From Myxococcus stipitatus (GTDB lineage Bacteria > Myxococcota > Myxococcia > Myxococcales > Myxococcaceae), in the NCBI RefSeq assembly GCF_037414475.1, contig NZ_CP147913.1, positions 7,438,001 through 7,502,000 of the forward strand: a stretch of 64,000 nucleotides of DNA. Reading direction: 5' to 3'. Shown piece by piece: positions 36,057 to 44,383 of the stretch. The notes under the pieces were generated by a model. That model had not been told where the DNA came from, made no database searches, and saw nothing but the letters and a program-made list of their open reading frames with translations. A program made the position numbers and the translations under genes. How positions within the stretch are numbered: the first letter of the stretch is position 1; each line of letters opens with the position of its first letter.

Positions 36057-36515
36057 TCAGCCGAGCTTCGCCAACTGGGCCTTCACGGCCTCGGAGATGG
36101 CGCGACCTTCGGCCTTGCCCTGGAGCTTGGGGGTGAGGTTCTTCATCACCGCGCCCATGTCCTTGGCGCTCTTGGCACCCACCTCGGCGATGGCGGCCTG
36201 GACGGCGGCGACCAGCTCGTCGGGGGTGAGCTGCTGGGGGAGGTAGCTCTGGAGGACGGCGATCTCCGCCTCTTCCTTCTCCGCCAGCTCCGGCCGGTTG
36301 GCGGCCTTGAACTGGTCAGCGGAGTCGCGGCCCTTCTTGATGAGGCCGGTGATGACGCTCATCACACCCGCGTCGTCGAGGGCGGAGGCACCAGGCTCCA
36401 CTTCCTTGTACTTCACCGCGCTCTTGATCGCGCGAATGACGGTGGTGCGCAGCTCGTTCTTGGACCGCATCGCGTCCTTCAGGTCCGCGTCGATCCGCTC
36501 CTTGAGGGTGGCCAT
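36057..36515 (-). CDS. yqeY: GatB/YqeY domain protein
   Basis: 152 residues, typical YqeY length. MATLKERIDADLKDAMRSKNELRTTVIRAIKSAVKYKEVEPG is the conserved N-terminus; ELAEKEEAEIAVLQSYLPQQLTPDEL and DMGAVMKNLTPKLQGKAEGRAISEAVKAQL complete the tRNA-binding-like C-domain shared with GatB. It is predicted to act in tRNA or aminoacyl-tRNA handling, but its precise function is unsettled. Its position between rpsU and dnaG is conserved in many bacteria. Confidence 0.93.
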   Translation of the reverse strand: MATLKERIDADLKDAMRSKNELRTTVIRAIKSAVKYKEVEPGASALDDAGVMSVITGLIKKGRDSADQFKAANRPELAEKEEAEIAVLQSYLPQQLTPDELVAAVQAAIAEVGAKSAKDMGAVMKNLTPKLQGKAEGRAISEAVKAQLAKLG

Positions 36516-36617
36516 ATTGGAAACTCCGCTGGGGCTGTGATTCGGGGGACTTTGGACGACGGGAGCCAGGGCACCTGACTGCTCGAGGGCGCCCCGGCTC
36601 TCACGCCGGCCTCGCGA

Positions 36618-36812
36618 CTAGAACGACTTGCGGGCCTTCTTCACCGCGCGCTTCTTGGCTGCGAGCGCCTTCTTCTTCCGCTTCACGGAAGGCTTCTCGT
36701 AGTGCTCGCGCTTGCGGATCTCGGAAAGGATTCCGGCCTTTTCAGTGGCCTTCTTGAAGCGCTTGAGGGCGCTCTCAATGGACTCTCCCTCCTTCACTCG
36801 GATACCGGGCAT
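36618..36812 (-). CDS. rpsU: 30S ribosomal protein S21
   Basis: 64 residues. MPGIRVKEGESIESALKRFKKATEKAGILSEIRKREHYEKPSVKRKKKALAAKKRAVKKARKSF is a full bS21 with its basic helical tail (given here as a family description; key motif EHYEKPS). ATG 36812 lies 8 bases after GGAGG; an in-frame GTG at 36821 sits inside the ribosome site and is not the start. First gene of the rpsU-yqeY-dnaG-rpoD cluster. Confidence 0.96.
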   Translation of the reverse strand: MPGIRVKEGESIESALKRFKKATEKAGILSEIRKREHYEKPSVKRKKKALAAKKRAVKKARKSF

Positions 36813-36945
36813 GCGATTCACCTCCTTCCGTCATGCGTCAATGTGTGTCTACCGCGAAAGGGGAGCGGGTATGGCCTAGCAGGAGGTAAAACGCAAGGAC
36901 GCAAGACGGAAAAGCCAGGGGCGGATGCACTAGAGTGTCCGCTGC

Positions 36946-38535
36946 GTGAGCCCTGCCCTCGTTCTGATGGTACTGCTGGCGACCGGTCAGAGTGGTGGCA
37001 CCGGGACGACCGACTGCTGGAACTCCTGTCAGCGCCATGTGGCGGACCGGGCGTTGCGTGCCCGTGTGTGCGGTGCGTGCCTGTCCGGGGGGAAGGTGGA
37101 GTCGTGGGTGTCGGCGCTGGGGAGCGTCCGGCCCGCCCCGCGCGAGGCCTTCGCTTCCTCTCGGAAGGACGAGGACTGGAGGGTGCGGTGGGCCTCCGTG
37201 CGCACCGAGGCCAGGTCGCGCGGGCTCACGGAGCGGCGCCTGTTGGCGGAGTGGGTGGTGAGTACGCCCACGTCATCGGACCTCCAGGCCTGTCTCACAG
37301 CGGCCCGCGCGGCGGCGGAGGAGGAGCAGTCCGCGGCGGCCTTCCTGCGGGACGCGGGGGCGAGGGGCGCGGAGGCGGCGGCTCGGGTGTGGGCGCGCCG
37401 GGAGCCCATCCGCCGGGCGCTGGAGGTGGAGCTGTACGCGGAGGATGTCCGCGCTCGAGGTGTGGCGCTTGCTCACCTCGCCGCCTTTCAGGGGAAGAAG
37501 CCGGCCCGGGTGCTGCTGGATGCCACGGCGTCGCGGCCAGAGTCCTCGGATGAGATTGGCGCGGCGGCGCTCAAGTCCGTGGCGGAGCACCGGCGGACCT
37601 CGGTGGGCCGGCTGCTCCTGGATGAGGCGCGGCCCACGGATGAGGTCTTCGTCAACCGGCTCTTCGCCGTGTACTCCCGCGAGCTGGAGGCGCTCCAGCC
37701 GGAGCTGACCGCGCCGGAGGCTCGGCGGCGGGACTCCGCGGTGTTGTCCCTGGGCGTCTATGGCCCCCTGGCGCGCAAGGAGCTGGAGCGCGCGTTGGAG
37801 GACGCGGACCCGAAGGTGCGTGGCTCCGCGGCGCGCAGGCTGGCGGAAGGGGAGGGCTTGTCCGTGAGCCTGGCGGCCGGGCGCCGTCTGGCGACGCGGG
37901 ATGCCGCCGTGAGCCGGCCGTGGCTGGAGGCCATGGTGCGCGAGAAGGGCTGCGCGAGCTTCTTCCTGGATGTGGCGGGTGACCCGCGGATGCCGGCGGA
38001 GATTCGCGGCCAGGCGTTGGAGTCGCTGGCGGACTGCCGCGAGAGCGGGCAGGTGCGCCTGGAGACCTTGGCGCCCTATCTGCGTGACTCCCAGGCGCGG
38101 GTGCGCGCGGGGGCGGTGCGGGTGTTGGGGTCGATGTCCGCGCGGAAGCCCGAGGTGATGGGGGCCACCGAGCGCGCGCTGGAGGATGGCTCCCCGGAGG
38201 TCGTGGCGGCCGCGCTGGCGGTGGTCGCGGGGCAGCGCCAGTCGACGCGAGGCGATGTCGCCGCGGAGTTGCTCGACTCGGAGCACGCGGTGGTTCGCGC
38301 CGCGGCGGCCCGTGCGCTGGAGGTCATTGGCCGCGCTTCACACGTGAAGGCGCTGGCGGCGCGCCTGCTCAAGGACACGGCGCCAGATGTGCGTGTCGCC
38401 GCGGCGCTCGCGCTGGGCCGGTTGGGGGGACCCCATGCCGCGGCGGCGCTGTCCAACGCGGCGGCGCGCGACACGGATACCCACGTGCAGCACGTGTCCC
38501 GCGAGGGGCTGCGCCGGCTGGGCTTTCGTCCCTGA
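36946..38535 (+). CDS. Secreted HEAT-repeat protein
   Basis: 529 residues from GTG 36946. A short signal peptide (MSPALVLMVLLATG) is followed by a four-Cys region (DCWNSCQRHVADRALRARVCGACLSGG), perhaps disulfide-bonded or metal-binding. From about residue 100 to the end are HEAT/PBS-lyase-like repeats (VRGSAARRLAEG, VRAGAVRVLGSM, VRAAAARALEVIG, VRVAAALALGRLGGPHAAAAL). Such solenoids are protein-interaction scaffolds. It is transcribed divergently from rpsU, 133 bases away, and ends at a hairpin opposite the FHA-GGDEF gene. Confidence 0.78.
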   Translation: MSPALVLMVLLATGQSGGTGTTDCWNSCQRHVADRALRARVCGACLSGGKVESWVSALGSVRPAPREAFASSRKDEDWRVRWASVRTEARSRGLTERRLLAEWVVSTPTSSDLQACLTAARAAAEEEQSAAAFLRDAGARGAEAAARVWARREPIRRALEVELYAEDVRARGVALAHLAAFQGKKPARVLLDATASRPESSDEIGAAALKSVAEHRRTSVGRLLLDEARPTDEVFVNRLFAVYSRELEALQPELTAPEARRRDSAVLSLGVYGPLARKELERALEDADPKVRGSAARRLAEGEGLSVSLAAGRRLATRDAAVSRPWLEAMVREKGCASFFLDVAGDPRMPAEIRGQALESLADCRESGQVRLETLAPYLRDSQARVRAGAVRVLGSMSARKPEVMGATERALEDGSPEVVAAALAVVAGQRQSTRGDVAAELLDSEHAVVRAAAARALEVIGRASHVKALAARLLKDTAPDVRVAAALALGRLGGPHAAAALSNAAARDTDTHVQHVSREGLRRLGFRP

Positions 38536-38566
38536 GGGGGGCGGCTCCGCGTTGTTGGATGGAGGA

Positions 38567-38590
38567 GGAACCTCGCGCTGGCGAGGTTCC
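38567..38590. terminator. 10-bp hairpin between convergent genes
   Basis: GGAACCTCGC and GCGAGGTTCC with a GCTG loop, extended imperfectly by GGAG/CTCC. It lies between the HEAT-repeat gene and the FHA-GGDEF gene, without a T-tract. Confidence 0.55.
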
Positions 38591-38607
38591 CTCCCGGAGG
38601 GAATGAC

Positions 38608-39519
38608 TCAGGGGCCGCTGATGGCCTTGGCGTCGGCGCGGTTCCGTCCGGCGCGCTTGGCCCGGTAGAGGTACTTGTCCGCCGCGGCGATGAGGTCCTC
38701 GGGCTGGGAGAAGTCCGAGTCCAGCAGCGTGGCCACACCCAGGCTGATGGTCACCTTGATGGGCGTGCCGCCGAAGACGAAGTCAGCCTTGTCCACCGCG
38801 TGACGGCACCGCTCGGCGCACGCCAGGGCCTGGTCCTCGGCGGACTCGCGCAGCATCAGCGCGAACTCCTCGCCTCCGTAACGGGCGAGCAGGTCCTCGG
38901 TGCGCACCGTGTCGCTGACGCGCTGGGCGATGCGCGTCAGCACGTAGTCGCCCGCCGGGTGGCCGTACGCGTCGTTGATCTTCTTGAAGTGGTCCACGTC
39001 GAACAGCACCAGCGACAAGGGCACCCGGTGGCGCAGGCAGTAGCTGAACTCCTTGCGCACCGTCTCCAGGAAGTACTTCTTGTTGTAGACGCGGGTGAGG
39101 CCGTCGCGCGTGGCGGACTCGTAGATGCTGCGCTGGTACTGCTCCTCCAACTCGTCCTGGATGGAGAACTTGAGGACGGTGTTGGAGCCAATCTGGATCT
39201 TGTCGCCGTCGTACAGCGGCGCGGCGTTGACCTTCAGGCCGTTGAGGTAGGTGCCGTTGGTGCTGGCCAGGTCGACCAGCTGGAAACGCCCATCCCCCAG
39301 CGCCACCACCTTGGCGTGCTTGCGGGAGATGCCGTCGTCCTCGACCTGGAACTGCGCCTCGGCGCTGCGCCCCAGCACCACCTCGGAGCGGTCCAGCTTG
39401 AACATCCGTCCGATGCCCGCCGCGGACTTGGCGCTGATGACAATCAGATAAGCGCTCTGCCGCTGGGCGTTGCCCAGCAGGTCCGAAATGGAATGGACGG
39501 AAGTTTTCTCCTCGGACAT
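38608..39519 (-). CDS. FHA-GGDEF diguanylate cyclase
   Basis: 303 residues from ATG 39519 (MSEEKTSVHSISDLLG). An FHA domain at about 22-120 has the phosphothreonine-binding residues (GRSAEAQFQ, GISRKHAKV, LVDLASTNGTYLNG). The GGDEF domain follows, with LFDVDHFKKINDAYGHPAGD and active-site GGEEF at 215-219. The inhibitory I-site RTED (206-209) is intact, so c-di-GMP feedback is expected. It should make c-di-GMP when recruited to phosphothreonine partners, linking Ser/Thr kinase signalling (abundant in myxobacteria) to c-di-GMP. It is soluble, with no membrane segment. Confidence 0.93.
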   Translation of the reverse strand: MSEEKTSVHSISDLLGNAQRQSAYLIVISAKSAAGIGRMFKLDRSEVVLGRSAEAQFQVEDDGISRKHAKVVALGDGRFQLVDLASTNGTYLNGLKVNAAPLYDGDKIQIGSNTVLKFSIQDELEEQYQRSIYESATRDGLTRVYNKKYFLETVRKEFSYCLRHRVPLSLVLFDVDHFKKINDAYGHPAGDYVLTRIAQRVSDTVRTEDLLARYGGEEFALMLRESAEDQALACAERCRHAVDKADFVFGGTPIKVTISLGVATLLDSDFSQPEDLIAAADKYLYRAKRAGRNRADAKAISGP

Positions 39520-39589
39520 CGCACCACCCATCTTATGGGCCGTTTTTTCATGGCGGCAAGCATGCAACCCGCTTCCGCATCACGAACCT

Positions 39590-40651
39590 TCAATCCGCCT
39601 TCGTCCGCCGCGTGGATCCGCGCTTGCCGCGCGCCGGAAGTTCGACTGTCGGCCGTCCGACGGTCAGCTCCCCGGCGACCGGTGTCTGGATGAAGCGCGC
39701 GAGCGCCTCCGGGGAGCGGGAGTGATAGGCCAGCCCCTGCATCAGCTTCACCAGCGCCGCCGAGGGGGTCATGTCCGCGCCGCCCATGACCCCCTGCGCC
39801 AGGGCCGCCGCCCCAGATTCGTAGAGACTGAGGTCCACGCCGTTGCGGTGCGCCTGACTCACCACGACCACCGGCACGCCGCGCTCCCGCGCCTGGGTGA
39901 ACAGGGGCATGAACGAGCGCCCCAGCTCCGGGTCGATGGGGAAGTTGCCGGCCCCGTACGCCTCCAGAATCAGGCCCCGGACGTGGGGCAGCAGCTGGAG
40001 GGGCAGGGCGGGGTCCAGTCCCGGGTACACCTTCAAGAGGAGCACGCGTGGATCCAACTTCTCGAACAGGCGGAAGGGGCCCCGGGCGCGCAGCCCCGGC
40101 TCGAAGGTCGCGTCCACGCCCAGCGTCCCCAGCACCGGACAGTTGGGGCTGTCGAAGGCGTCGTACTCGGCCACCTTCACCTTGCGCGCCCGGTTGCCTC
40201 GATAGAGGTGCGAGTCGAAGCAGATGGTGACCTCGCGCGGGCCCTCCAGCGCGGAGAGCACCGCGTCAATGAGGTTGAGCCTCGCGTCCGAGCGCACCTC
40301 GCCCAGCGGCCGCTGCGAGCCCGTCAGCACCACCGGACAGGGCGGGTTGCGCAACATGAGCGACAGCGCGCTTGCCGTGTAGGCGAGCGTGTCCGTGCCA
40401 TGGGTCACCACGGCCCCGTCGAAGTGGGGGAGCTGTTGATGGAGGTGGGTGGCCATGCGCTGCCAGAGCTCCGGCTGCATCTCCGAGCTGTCCAGGTTGC
40501 TGAACAGCTGAAGCTCGATGTCGGCGAGCTGGAAGAGCTCCGGCACGCGAGCCTTGAGCGTCTTGAAGAAGGCGGCGGGGCGCAGGGCGGAGGGACGGCC
40601 ACCGGCCATCCCCAAGGTGCCACCGGTGTGGAGGAGCAGGACTCTGGGCAT
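39590..40651 (-). CDS. L-asparaginase, type I-like
   Basis: 353 residues from ATG 40651 (MPRVLLLHTGGTLGMAGG). Both active-site threonines are visible: HTGGTLGM near the N-terminus and VVTHGTDTLAYTASAL. GSQRPLGEVRSDARLNLIDAV, LYRGNRARKVKVAEYDAFDSPN and ILEAYGAGNFP complete the family core. There is no signal peptide, so it is cytoplasmic, hydrolysing asparagine to aspartate and ammonia. A Lys/Arg-rich tail (RGKRGSTRRTKAD) extends the C-terminus. It is divergent from the CcmH-DsbA lipoprotein gene. Confidence 0.92.
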   Translation of the reverse strand: MPRVLLLHTGGTLGMAGGRPSALRPAAFFKTLKARVPELFQLADIELQLFSNLDSSEMQPELWQRMATHLHQQLPHFDGAVVTHGTDTLAYTASALSLMLRNPPCPVVLTGSQRPLGEVRSDARLNLIDAVLSALEGPREVTICFDSHLYRGNRARKVKVAEYDAFDSPNCPVLGTLGVDATFEPGLRARGPFRLFEKLDPRVLLLKVYPGLDPALPLQLLPHVRGLILEAYGAGNFPIDPELGRSFMPLFTQARERGVPVVVVSQAHRNGVDLSLYESGAAALAQGVMGGADMTPSAALVKLMQGLAYHSRSPEALARFIQTPVAGELTVGRPTVELPARGKRGSTRRTKAD

Positions 40652-40706
40652 GAGGGTAGAACGCCCTCCCTGCCAAGGCTTGCGTTGCTTTACAAGCCCC
40701 GCGCGC

Positions 40707-41711
40707 GTGGCTAAGACCCGCCGCGTGCTCCTCTCCTGCTGGAAGCGTGTCGTTCCCCTGCTGGCCGCCGCGGCGCTGACTGGCTGGGGTTGCAAGAACC
40801 CGGAGGGCTCCGCGCCCGCCCCGACCCCGGCTCCGGCCGCCGCTCCGGCTCCCGCCGCGCCGCCGCCGCCCGTGGAGCCCGCGGCCGCCGCGTCGGACCC
40901 CTCGGCCGTCCTGTCGGGCATCCCGGGCATGGACTTCTCCTCGCTGTCCGCGACGTCCAAGCGGGAGCTGGCCACGGTCCTCAGCGACGAGTTCTGCTAC
41001 TGCGGATGTCCGCACACCTTGGGCGCATGTCTGAAGTCGCACACGGGCTGCCGCCACGCCAAGAGGATGGCGAGGGTGGCCGCGCGCATGGTGTCCGAGG
41101 GCAGCGCGGGCACCGAGGTCATCGTCCAGCTTTCGCAGTACTACGGCTCGTTCCGCGAGCAGCGCGCGCAGTTCAAGGTGGACGAGCGCATGTGCATGGG
41201 GAGCGCGTCGGCCCCCGTGACGGTGGTGGAGTTCTCCGACTTCGAGTGCCCGTACTGCGCCAAGGCCCGGCCCATCCTGGAGGGCTTCGCGAAGAAGAAC
41301 GCGTCGCAGGTGCGCTTCTGCTACCTGCCCTTCCCGCTGTCCATGCACGTCAACGCGGTGCCCGCGGCGCAGGCCGCCCTGTGGGCTCGGGACCAGGGCA
41401 AGTTCTGGCAGATGCACGACGCCCTCTTCGAGCAGCAGGAGAACCTGAAGCCCGAGGCGCTGCCGGCCCTGGCGAAGAAGCTGGGCCTGGACGGCGACAA
41501 GCTGGCGGCGGTGCTGAAGTCGGACGCGTACAAGCAGGAGCTGGAGGGCTTCCGCGCCCAGGGCCGCGCGGCCGGGCTCAGCGGCACGCCGTCGGTGTAC
41601 TTCAACGGCCGTTCGGTCGACCTGGGCTTCGTGCAGGAGGAACTGCTCCAGCACAGCCTCGAGGACGAACTGGAGTGGTCGTCCAACAAGAACGCCTGGG
41701 CCGCCGACTGA
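40707..41711 (+). CDS. CcmH-like/DsbA-like fusion lipoprotein
   Basis: 334 residues from GTG 40707. Signal peptide and lipobox LTGWGC (Cys29), then a Pro/Ala linker. Residues about 85-150 resemble the CcmH/NrfF redox domain, with FCYCGC (96-101), Cys108 and Cys115 and a following ARMVSEGSAGTEVIVQLSQYYGSF. Residues about 160-330 are a DsbA-like thioredoxin fold with active site ECPYC (181-184 CPYC) and cis-Pro loop SGTPSVYFNG. It probably works as a periplasmic thiol oxidase, reductase or heme-ligation factor. The next gene begins 8 bases later, so they are likely co-transcribed. Confidence 0.84.
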   Translation: MAKTRRVLLSCWKRVVPLLAAAALTGWGCKNPEGSAPAPTPAPAAAPAPAAPPPPVEPAAAASDPSAVLSGIPGMDFSSLSATSKRELATVLSDEFCYCGCPHTLGACLKSHTGCRHAKRMARVAARMVSEGSAGTEVIVQLSQYYGSFREQRAQFKVDERMCMGSASAPVTVVEFSDFECPYCAKARPILEGFAKKNASQVRFCYLPFPLSMHVNAVPAAQAALWARDQGKFWQMHDALFEQQENLKPEALPALAKKLGLDGDKLAAVLKSDAYKQELEGFRAQGRAAGLSGTPSVYFNGRSVDLGFVQEELLQHSLEDELEWSSNKNAWAAD

Positions 41712-41718
41712 CGCGGCG

Positions 41719-43059
41719 ATGACGCAACGGTTCCGCATCGACGCGGGGCAGCTCGTCCCCGAGGATCGCCAGAGCCCGTCTCCATTGACGGGGCGCTCGG
41801 GGACGTACGCGCTGATGCCCACGTCCCCGGACCTGTTGGTCTTCTCGCGAGGCCCCTGCGAGGGGGGCACCATCGCCGCGCCGCGAGTGGTGCTCTCCGG
41901 CGACGCGGCCGGCTTCCCGCTGTCGGACCTGATGGCGTTCCTCAGCCAGTCGCGGTGGAGCGGCATCATCCGCGTCCACTCGCCGGCGGGAGAGCGCTCC
42001 GTGACGTTCCGCGATGGAGAGGTGCGGGGCGCGTCGTCGGATGACCCGTCCGACCGGTTGGGCGAGGTGCTGGTGCGCCTGGGCTATGTGGACCGTCCCC
42101 AGGTGGAGGCCGCGCTGCGGGGCCAGCCGCCGTCCAAGGTGGGCCGGGCCCTGGTGGAGAAGGGGTTGTTGCAGGCGCACGACCTCTTCAAGTGCGTCAC
42201 GCACCAGGTGAGCGAAATCTTCCACGCCATCGTGTTGTGCCGGGAGGGGAGCTTCTTCCTCATCGACCAGCCGGTGGAGGAGAAGACGAGCCACTCCATC
42301 CAGCTCTCCACGCAGAGCCTGTTGATGGACAGCATCCGGAAGATCGACGAGATGGCGCACTTCCGAAAGCGCATCCCGCACGGCCGGCTGTATGTGGCGC
42401 GCAAGCGGGGCTCGGACGGGAAGCTGGAGGAGGACGAGGACCGGGTGCTGGGCCTGCTGGATGGCCGGCGCACCATCCTGGAGCTGGGGCATGCCGCTCG
42501 GCTGTCCGAGTTCGACATCACCAAGGTGGTGTACCGGCTGCTCGAGGGTGGCTTCGCCTCGGTGACGGACAAGCCGCTGCTGGTGCCCGCGGGGCCGGTG
42601 CCCACGCCGGTGGGGCTGACCCCGCCTCGTGAGGCGGCGCAGGCCACGCAGGGGCGGGCCGCCGCGAGTGTGGCGCCGGCCTTGGACCCGCGGCCCGTGG
42701 CGCGGGTGTTCAACTTCATCTTCCGGGAGATTCGCGACGAGGTGGCCAAGCAGCGCATGGACCGTGAGTTCATCGCCGCCGCCAACGCCGCGCTCGCCGG
42801 ACAGGGTTTGTCGTCGTCTCCGGTGTTGGAGGGGCTGGCCTTCCAGGCGGATGGGAGTCTGGCCGAGGCGAAGCTGATGGAGGCCTTCGAGGAGCATCGC
42901 GCCCAACTGGGCAGCGAGCCGATGGCGTCCTTCAAGCAGGCGCTGAGCGACGTGATGTTCTTCCTGTTGTTCCAGGCCGGTGAGCTCCTGGAGTCGCGCG
43001 CGGACGAGGACCTCGCCCGCCGTGTGAAGGAGCTCCTGGCGACGCTCGAGGGGCCGTGA
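41719..43059 (+). CDS. DUF4388 (PATAN-like) domain protein
   Basis: 446 residues. The DUF4388 core is PLSDLMAFLSQSRWSGIIRVHSPAGERSVTFRDGEVRGASSDDPSDRLGEVLVRLG, followed by FKCVTHQVSEIFHAIVLCREGSFFLID. The second half is a winged-helix-like helical part (VLGLLDGRRTILELGHAARLSEFDITKVVYRLLEGGFASVTDKP) and a C-terminal helical region. DUF4388 proteins are myxobacterial signalling and motility adaptors. No signal peptide. It lies between the CcmH-DsbA gene and truD, and its TGA overlaps the truD GTG. Confidence 0.84.
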   Translation: MTQRFRIDAGQLVPEDRQSPSPLTGRSGTYALMPTSPDLLVFSRGPCEGGTIAAPRVVLSGDAAGFPLSDLMAFLSQSRWSGIIRVHSPAGERSVTFRDGEVRGASSDDPSDRLGEVLVRLGYVDRPQVEAALRGQPPSKVGRALVEKGLLQAHDLFKCVTHQVSEIFHAIVLCREGSFFLIDQPVEEKTSHSIQLSTQSLLMDSIRKIDEMAHFRKRIPHGRLYVARKRGSDGKLEEDEDRVLGLLDGRRTILELGHAARLSEFDITKVVYRLLEGGFASVTDKPLLVPAGPVPTPVGLTPPREAAQATQGRAAASVAPALDPRPVARVFNFIFREIRDEVAKQRMDREFIAAANAALAGQGLSSSPVLEGLAFQADGSLAEAKLMEAFEEHRAQLGSEPMASFKQALSDVMFFLLFQAGELLESRADEDLARRVKELLATLEGP

Positions 43060-44081
43060 CGACGGATTCGGATTGGCCGCGGTTGACGGCGGATGTTCCT
43101 GGTTGTGGTGGTGCCTTCAAGCTGGTCCCCGAGGACTTCGAGGTCGAGGAGATTCCGGCCTACCTGCCATCGGGTGAGGGCGAGCACCTCTACCTGTGGG
43201 TGGAGAAGCGCGGACGCGACACGCGGGAGGTCGTTCGTGCGCTGTCCTCCGCGCTGGGCGTGTCCGAGGACGACGTGGGCGTCGCGGGCATGAAGGACCG
43301 GCAGGCCGTCACGCGTCAGCTCCTGTCGGTGCCCGCGCGCGGCGAGCCGAAGCTGGCGGAGTTCTCGCTGGACGGCGTGCAGGTGCTGTGGGCGAAGCGG
43401 CACGGCAACAAGCTGCGGACGGGCCACCTGCGTGGCAATCGCTTCCGGCTGCGTCTGCGGGGTGTGCGGGACGTGGGCGCCGCGCGGGAGACCTTCTCGC
43501 GCCTGTCCGCGAGTGGTGTCCCCAACTACTTTGGTGAGCAGCGCTTCGGACGTGCGGGCGACAACGCCGACCTGGGGCGGATGCTGGTGCTGGGGCAGAG
43601 GCTTCCGAAGCGGCCGGAGCGCTTCCAGCGCAAGCTGTACCTCTCCGCTTTCCAGTCGCGCATCTTCAACCGTGCCCTCGCCGACCGGGTGCGCTCGGGC
43701 ACGCTGTCCACCGCGCTCCTGGGGGATGTGCTTCGCAAGGAGGAGACAGGCGGCCTGTTCGTCTGCGAGGCGCCGGAGGTCGATGGTCCTCGCGTGGCTT
43801 CGTTCGAGGTGAGCCCGGCGGGGCCGCTGTTCGGGCCCAAGATGACCGCTGCCGCGGGCGAGGTGGCGGAGGCCGAGGCCCGTCTGCTCGTGGGCGAGGG
43901 CGTCACCCTGGATGACTTCAAGCGGGGTGGCGGCGAGACGGAAGGAGGGCGCAGGCCCTACCGCGTGCGCCTGGGTTCGCCCGAGCTGACTCCGGAAGGG
44001 GAGGACCTGTGGCTCACCTTCGAGTTGCCCCGGGGCGCGTACGCCACCGAAGTCCTCCACGAACTGCTCAAGGACGACTGA
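43056..44081 (+). CDS. truD: tRNA pseudouridine(13) synthase
   Basis: 341 residues from GTG 43056, overlapping the DUF4388 stop as GTGA. The catalytic Asp81 is in VGVAGMKDRQAVTRQ, matching E. coli Asp80. RTGHLRGNRFRLRLRGV, VPNYFGEQRFGRAGDN and LYLSAFQSRIFNRAL are family motifs, and FELPRGAYATEVLHELLKD closes the fold. It isomerises U13 in tRNA-Glu (and some mRNA). Coupled translation with the DUF4388 gene is likely coincidental. Length is normal. Confidence 0.95.
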   Translation: MTTDSDWPRLTADVPGCGGAFKLVPEDFEVEEIPAYLPSGEGEHLYLWVEKRGRDTREVVRALSSALGVSEDDVGVAGMKDRQAVTRQLLSVPARGEPKLAEFSLDGVQVLWAKRHGNKLRTGHLRGNRFRLRLRGVRDVGAARETFSRLSASGVPNYFGEQRFGRAGDNADLGRMLVLGQRLPKRPERFQRKLYLSAFQSRIFNRALADRVRSGTLSTALLGDVLRKEETGGLFVCEAPEVDGPRVASFEVSPAGPLFGPKMTAAAGEVAEAEARLLVGEGVTLDDFKRGGGETEGGRRPYRVRLGSPELTPEGEDLWLTFELPRGAYATEVLHELLKDD

Positions 44082-44383
44082 GTCTTCCGCGCGAGCCCCG
44101 TCCCCGCCTTCTCGGCCCGAGCGCTCGCGCCGCGTCTGCGGCATGCCTTGGGGTCGTGCTCTGAAGAAAGGCGCGCGTGTGCCGCGTCGGCGGCGGGCCG
44201 TCTGGTCGTGCGCTGAACCGAGAGCGCCAGCGATGCGCCGAATGCGTGCTCGTCTGTTGCTAGCTTGAAGGGCGAGCGCCTGTGCTGGCCGGCCCTGAAA
44301 ATGCGAGCGCCTCCTCGGGACAACAGCCCGGGAGGCGCTGACTCTCCTTGTGCCCGGGCCTCGTGGGCCAGGGCAGGGGAGCG
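44082..44383. other. Intergenic region between convergent genes
   Basis: 302 bases between truD (plus) and the OmpA/TSP3 gene (minus). It holds the terminator at 44296-44339. Nothing else is recognised. Confidence 0.4.
44296..44339 (-). terminator. Rho-independent terminator of the OmpA/TSP3 gene
   Basis: On the minus strand AGCGCCTCC (44331-44339) pairs with GGAGGCGCT (44306-44314), extended by CCCG/CGGG past a one-base bulge, with TTTT following at 44298-44301. It lies 45 bases after the stop. Confidence 0.68.
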
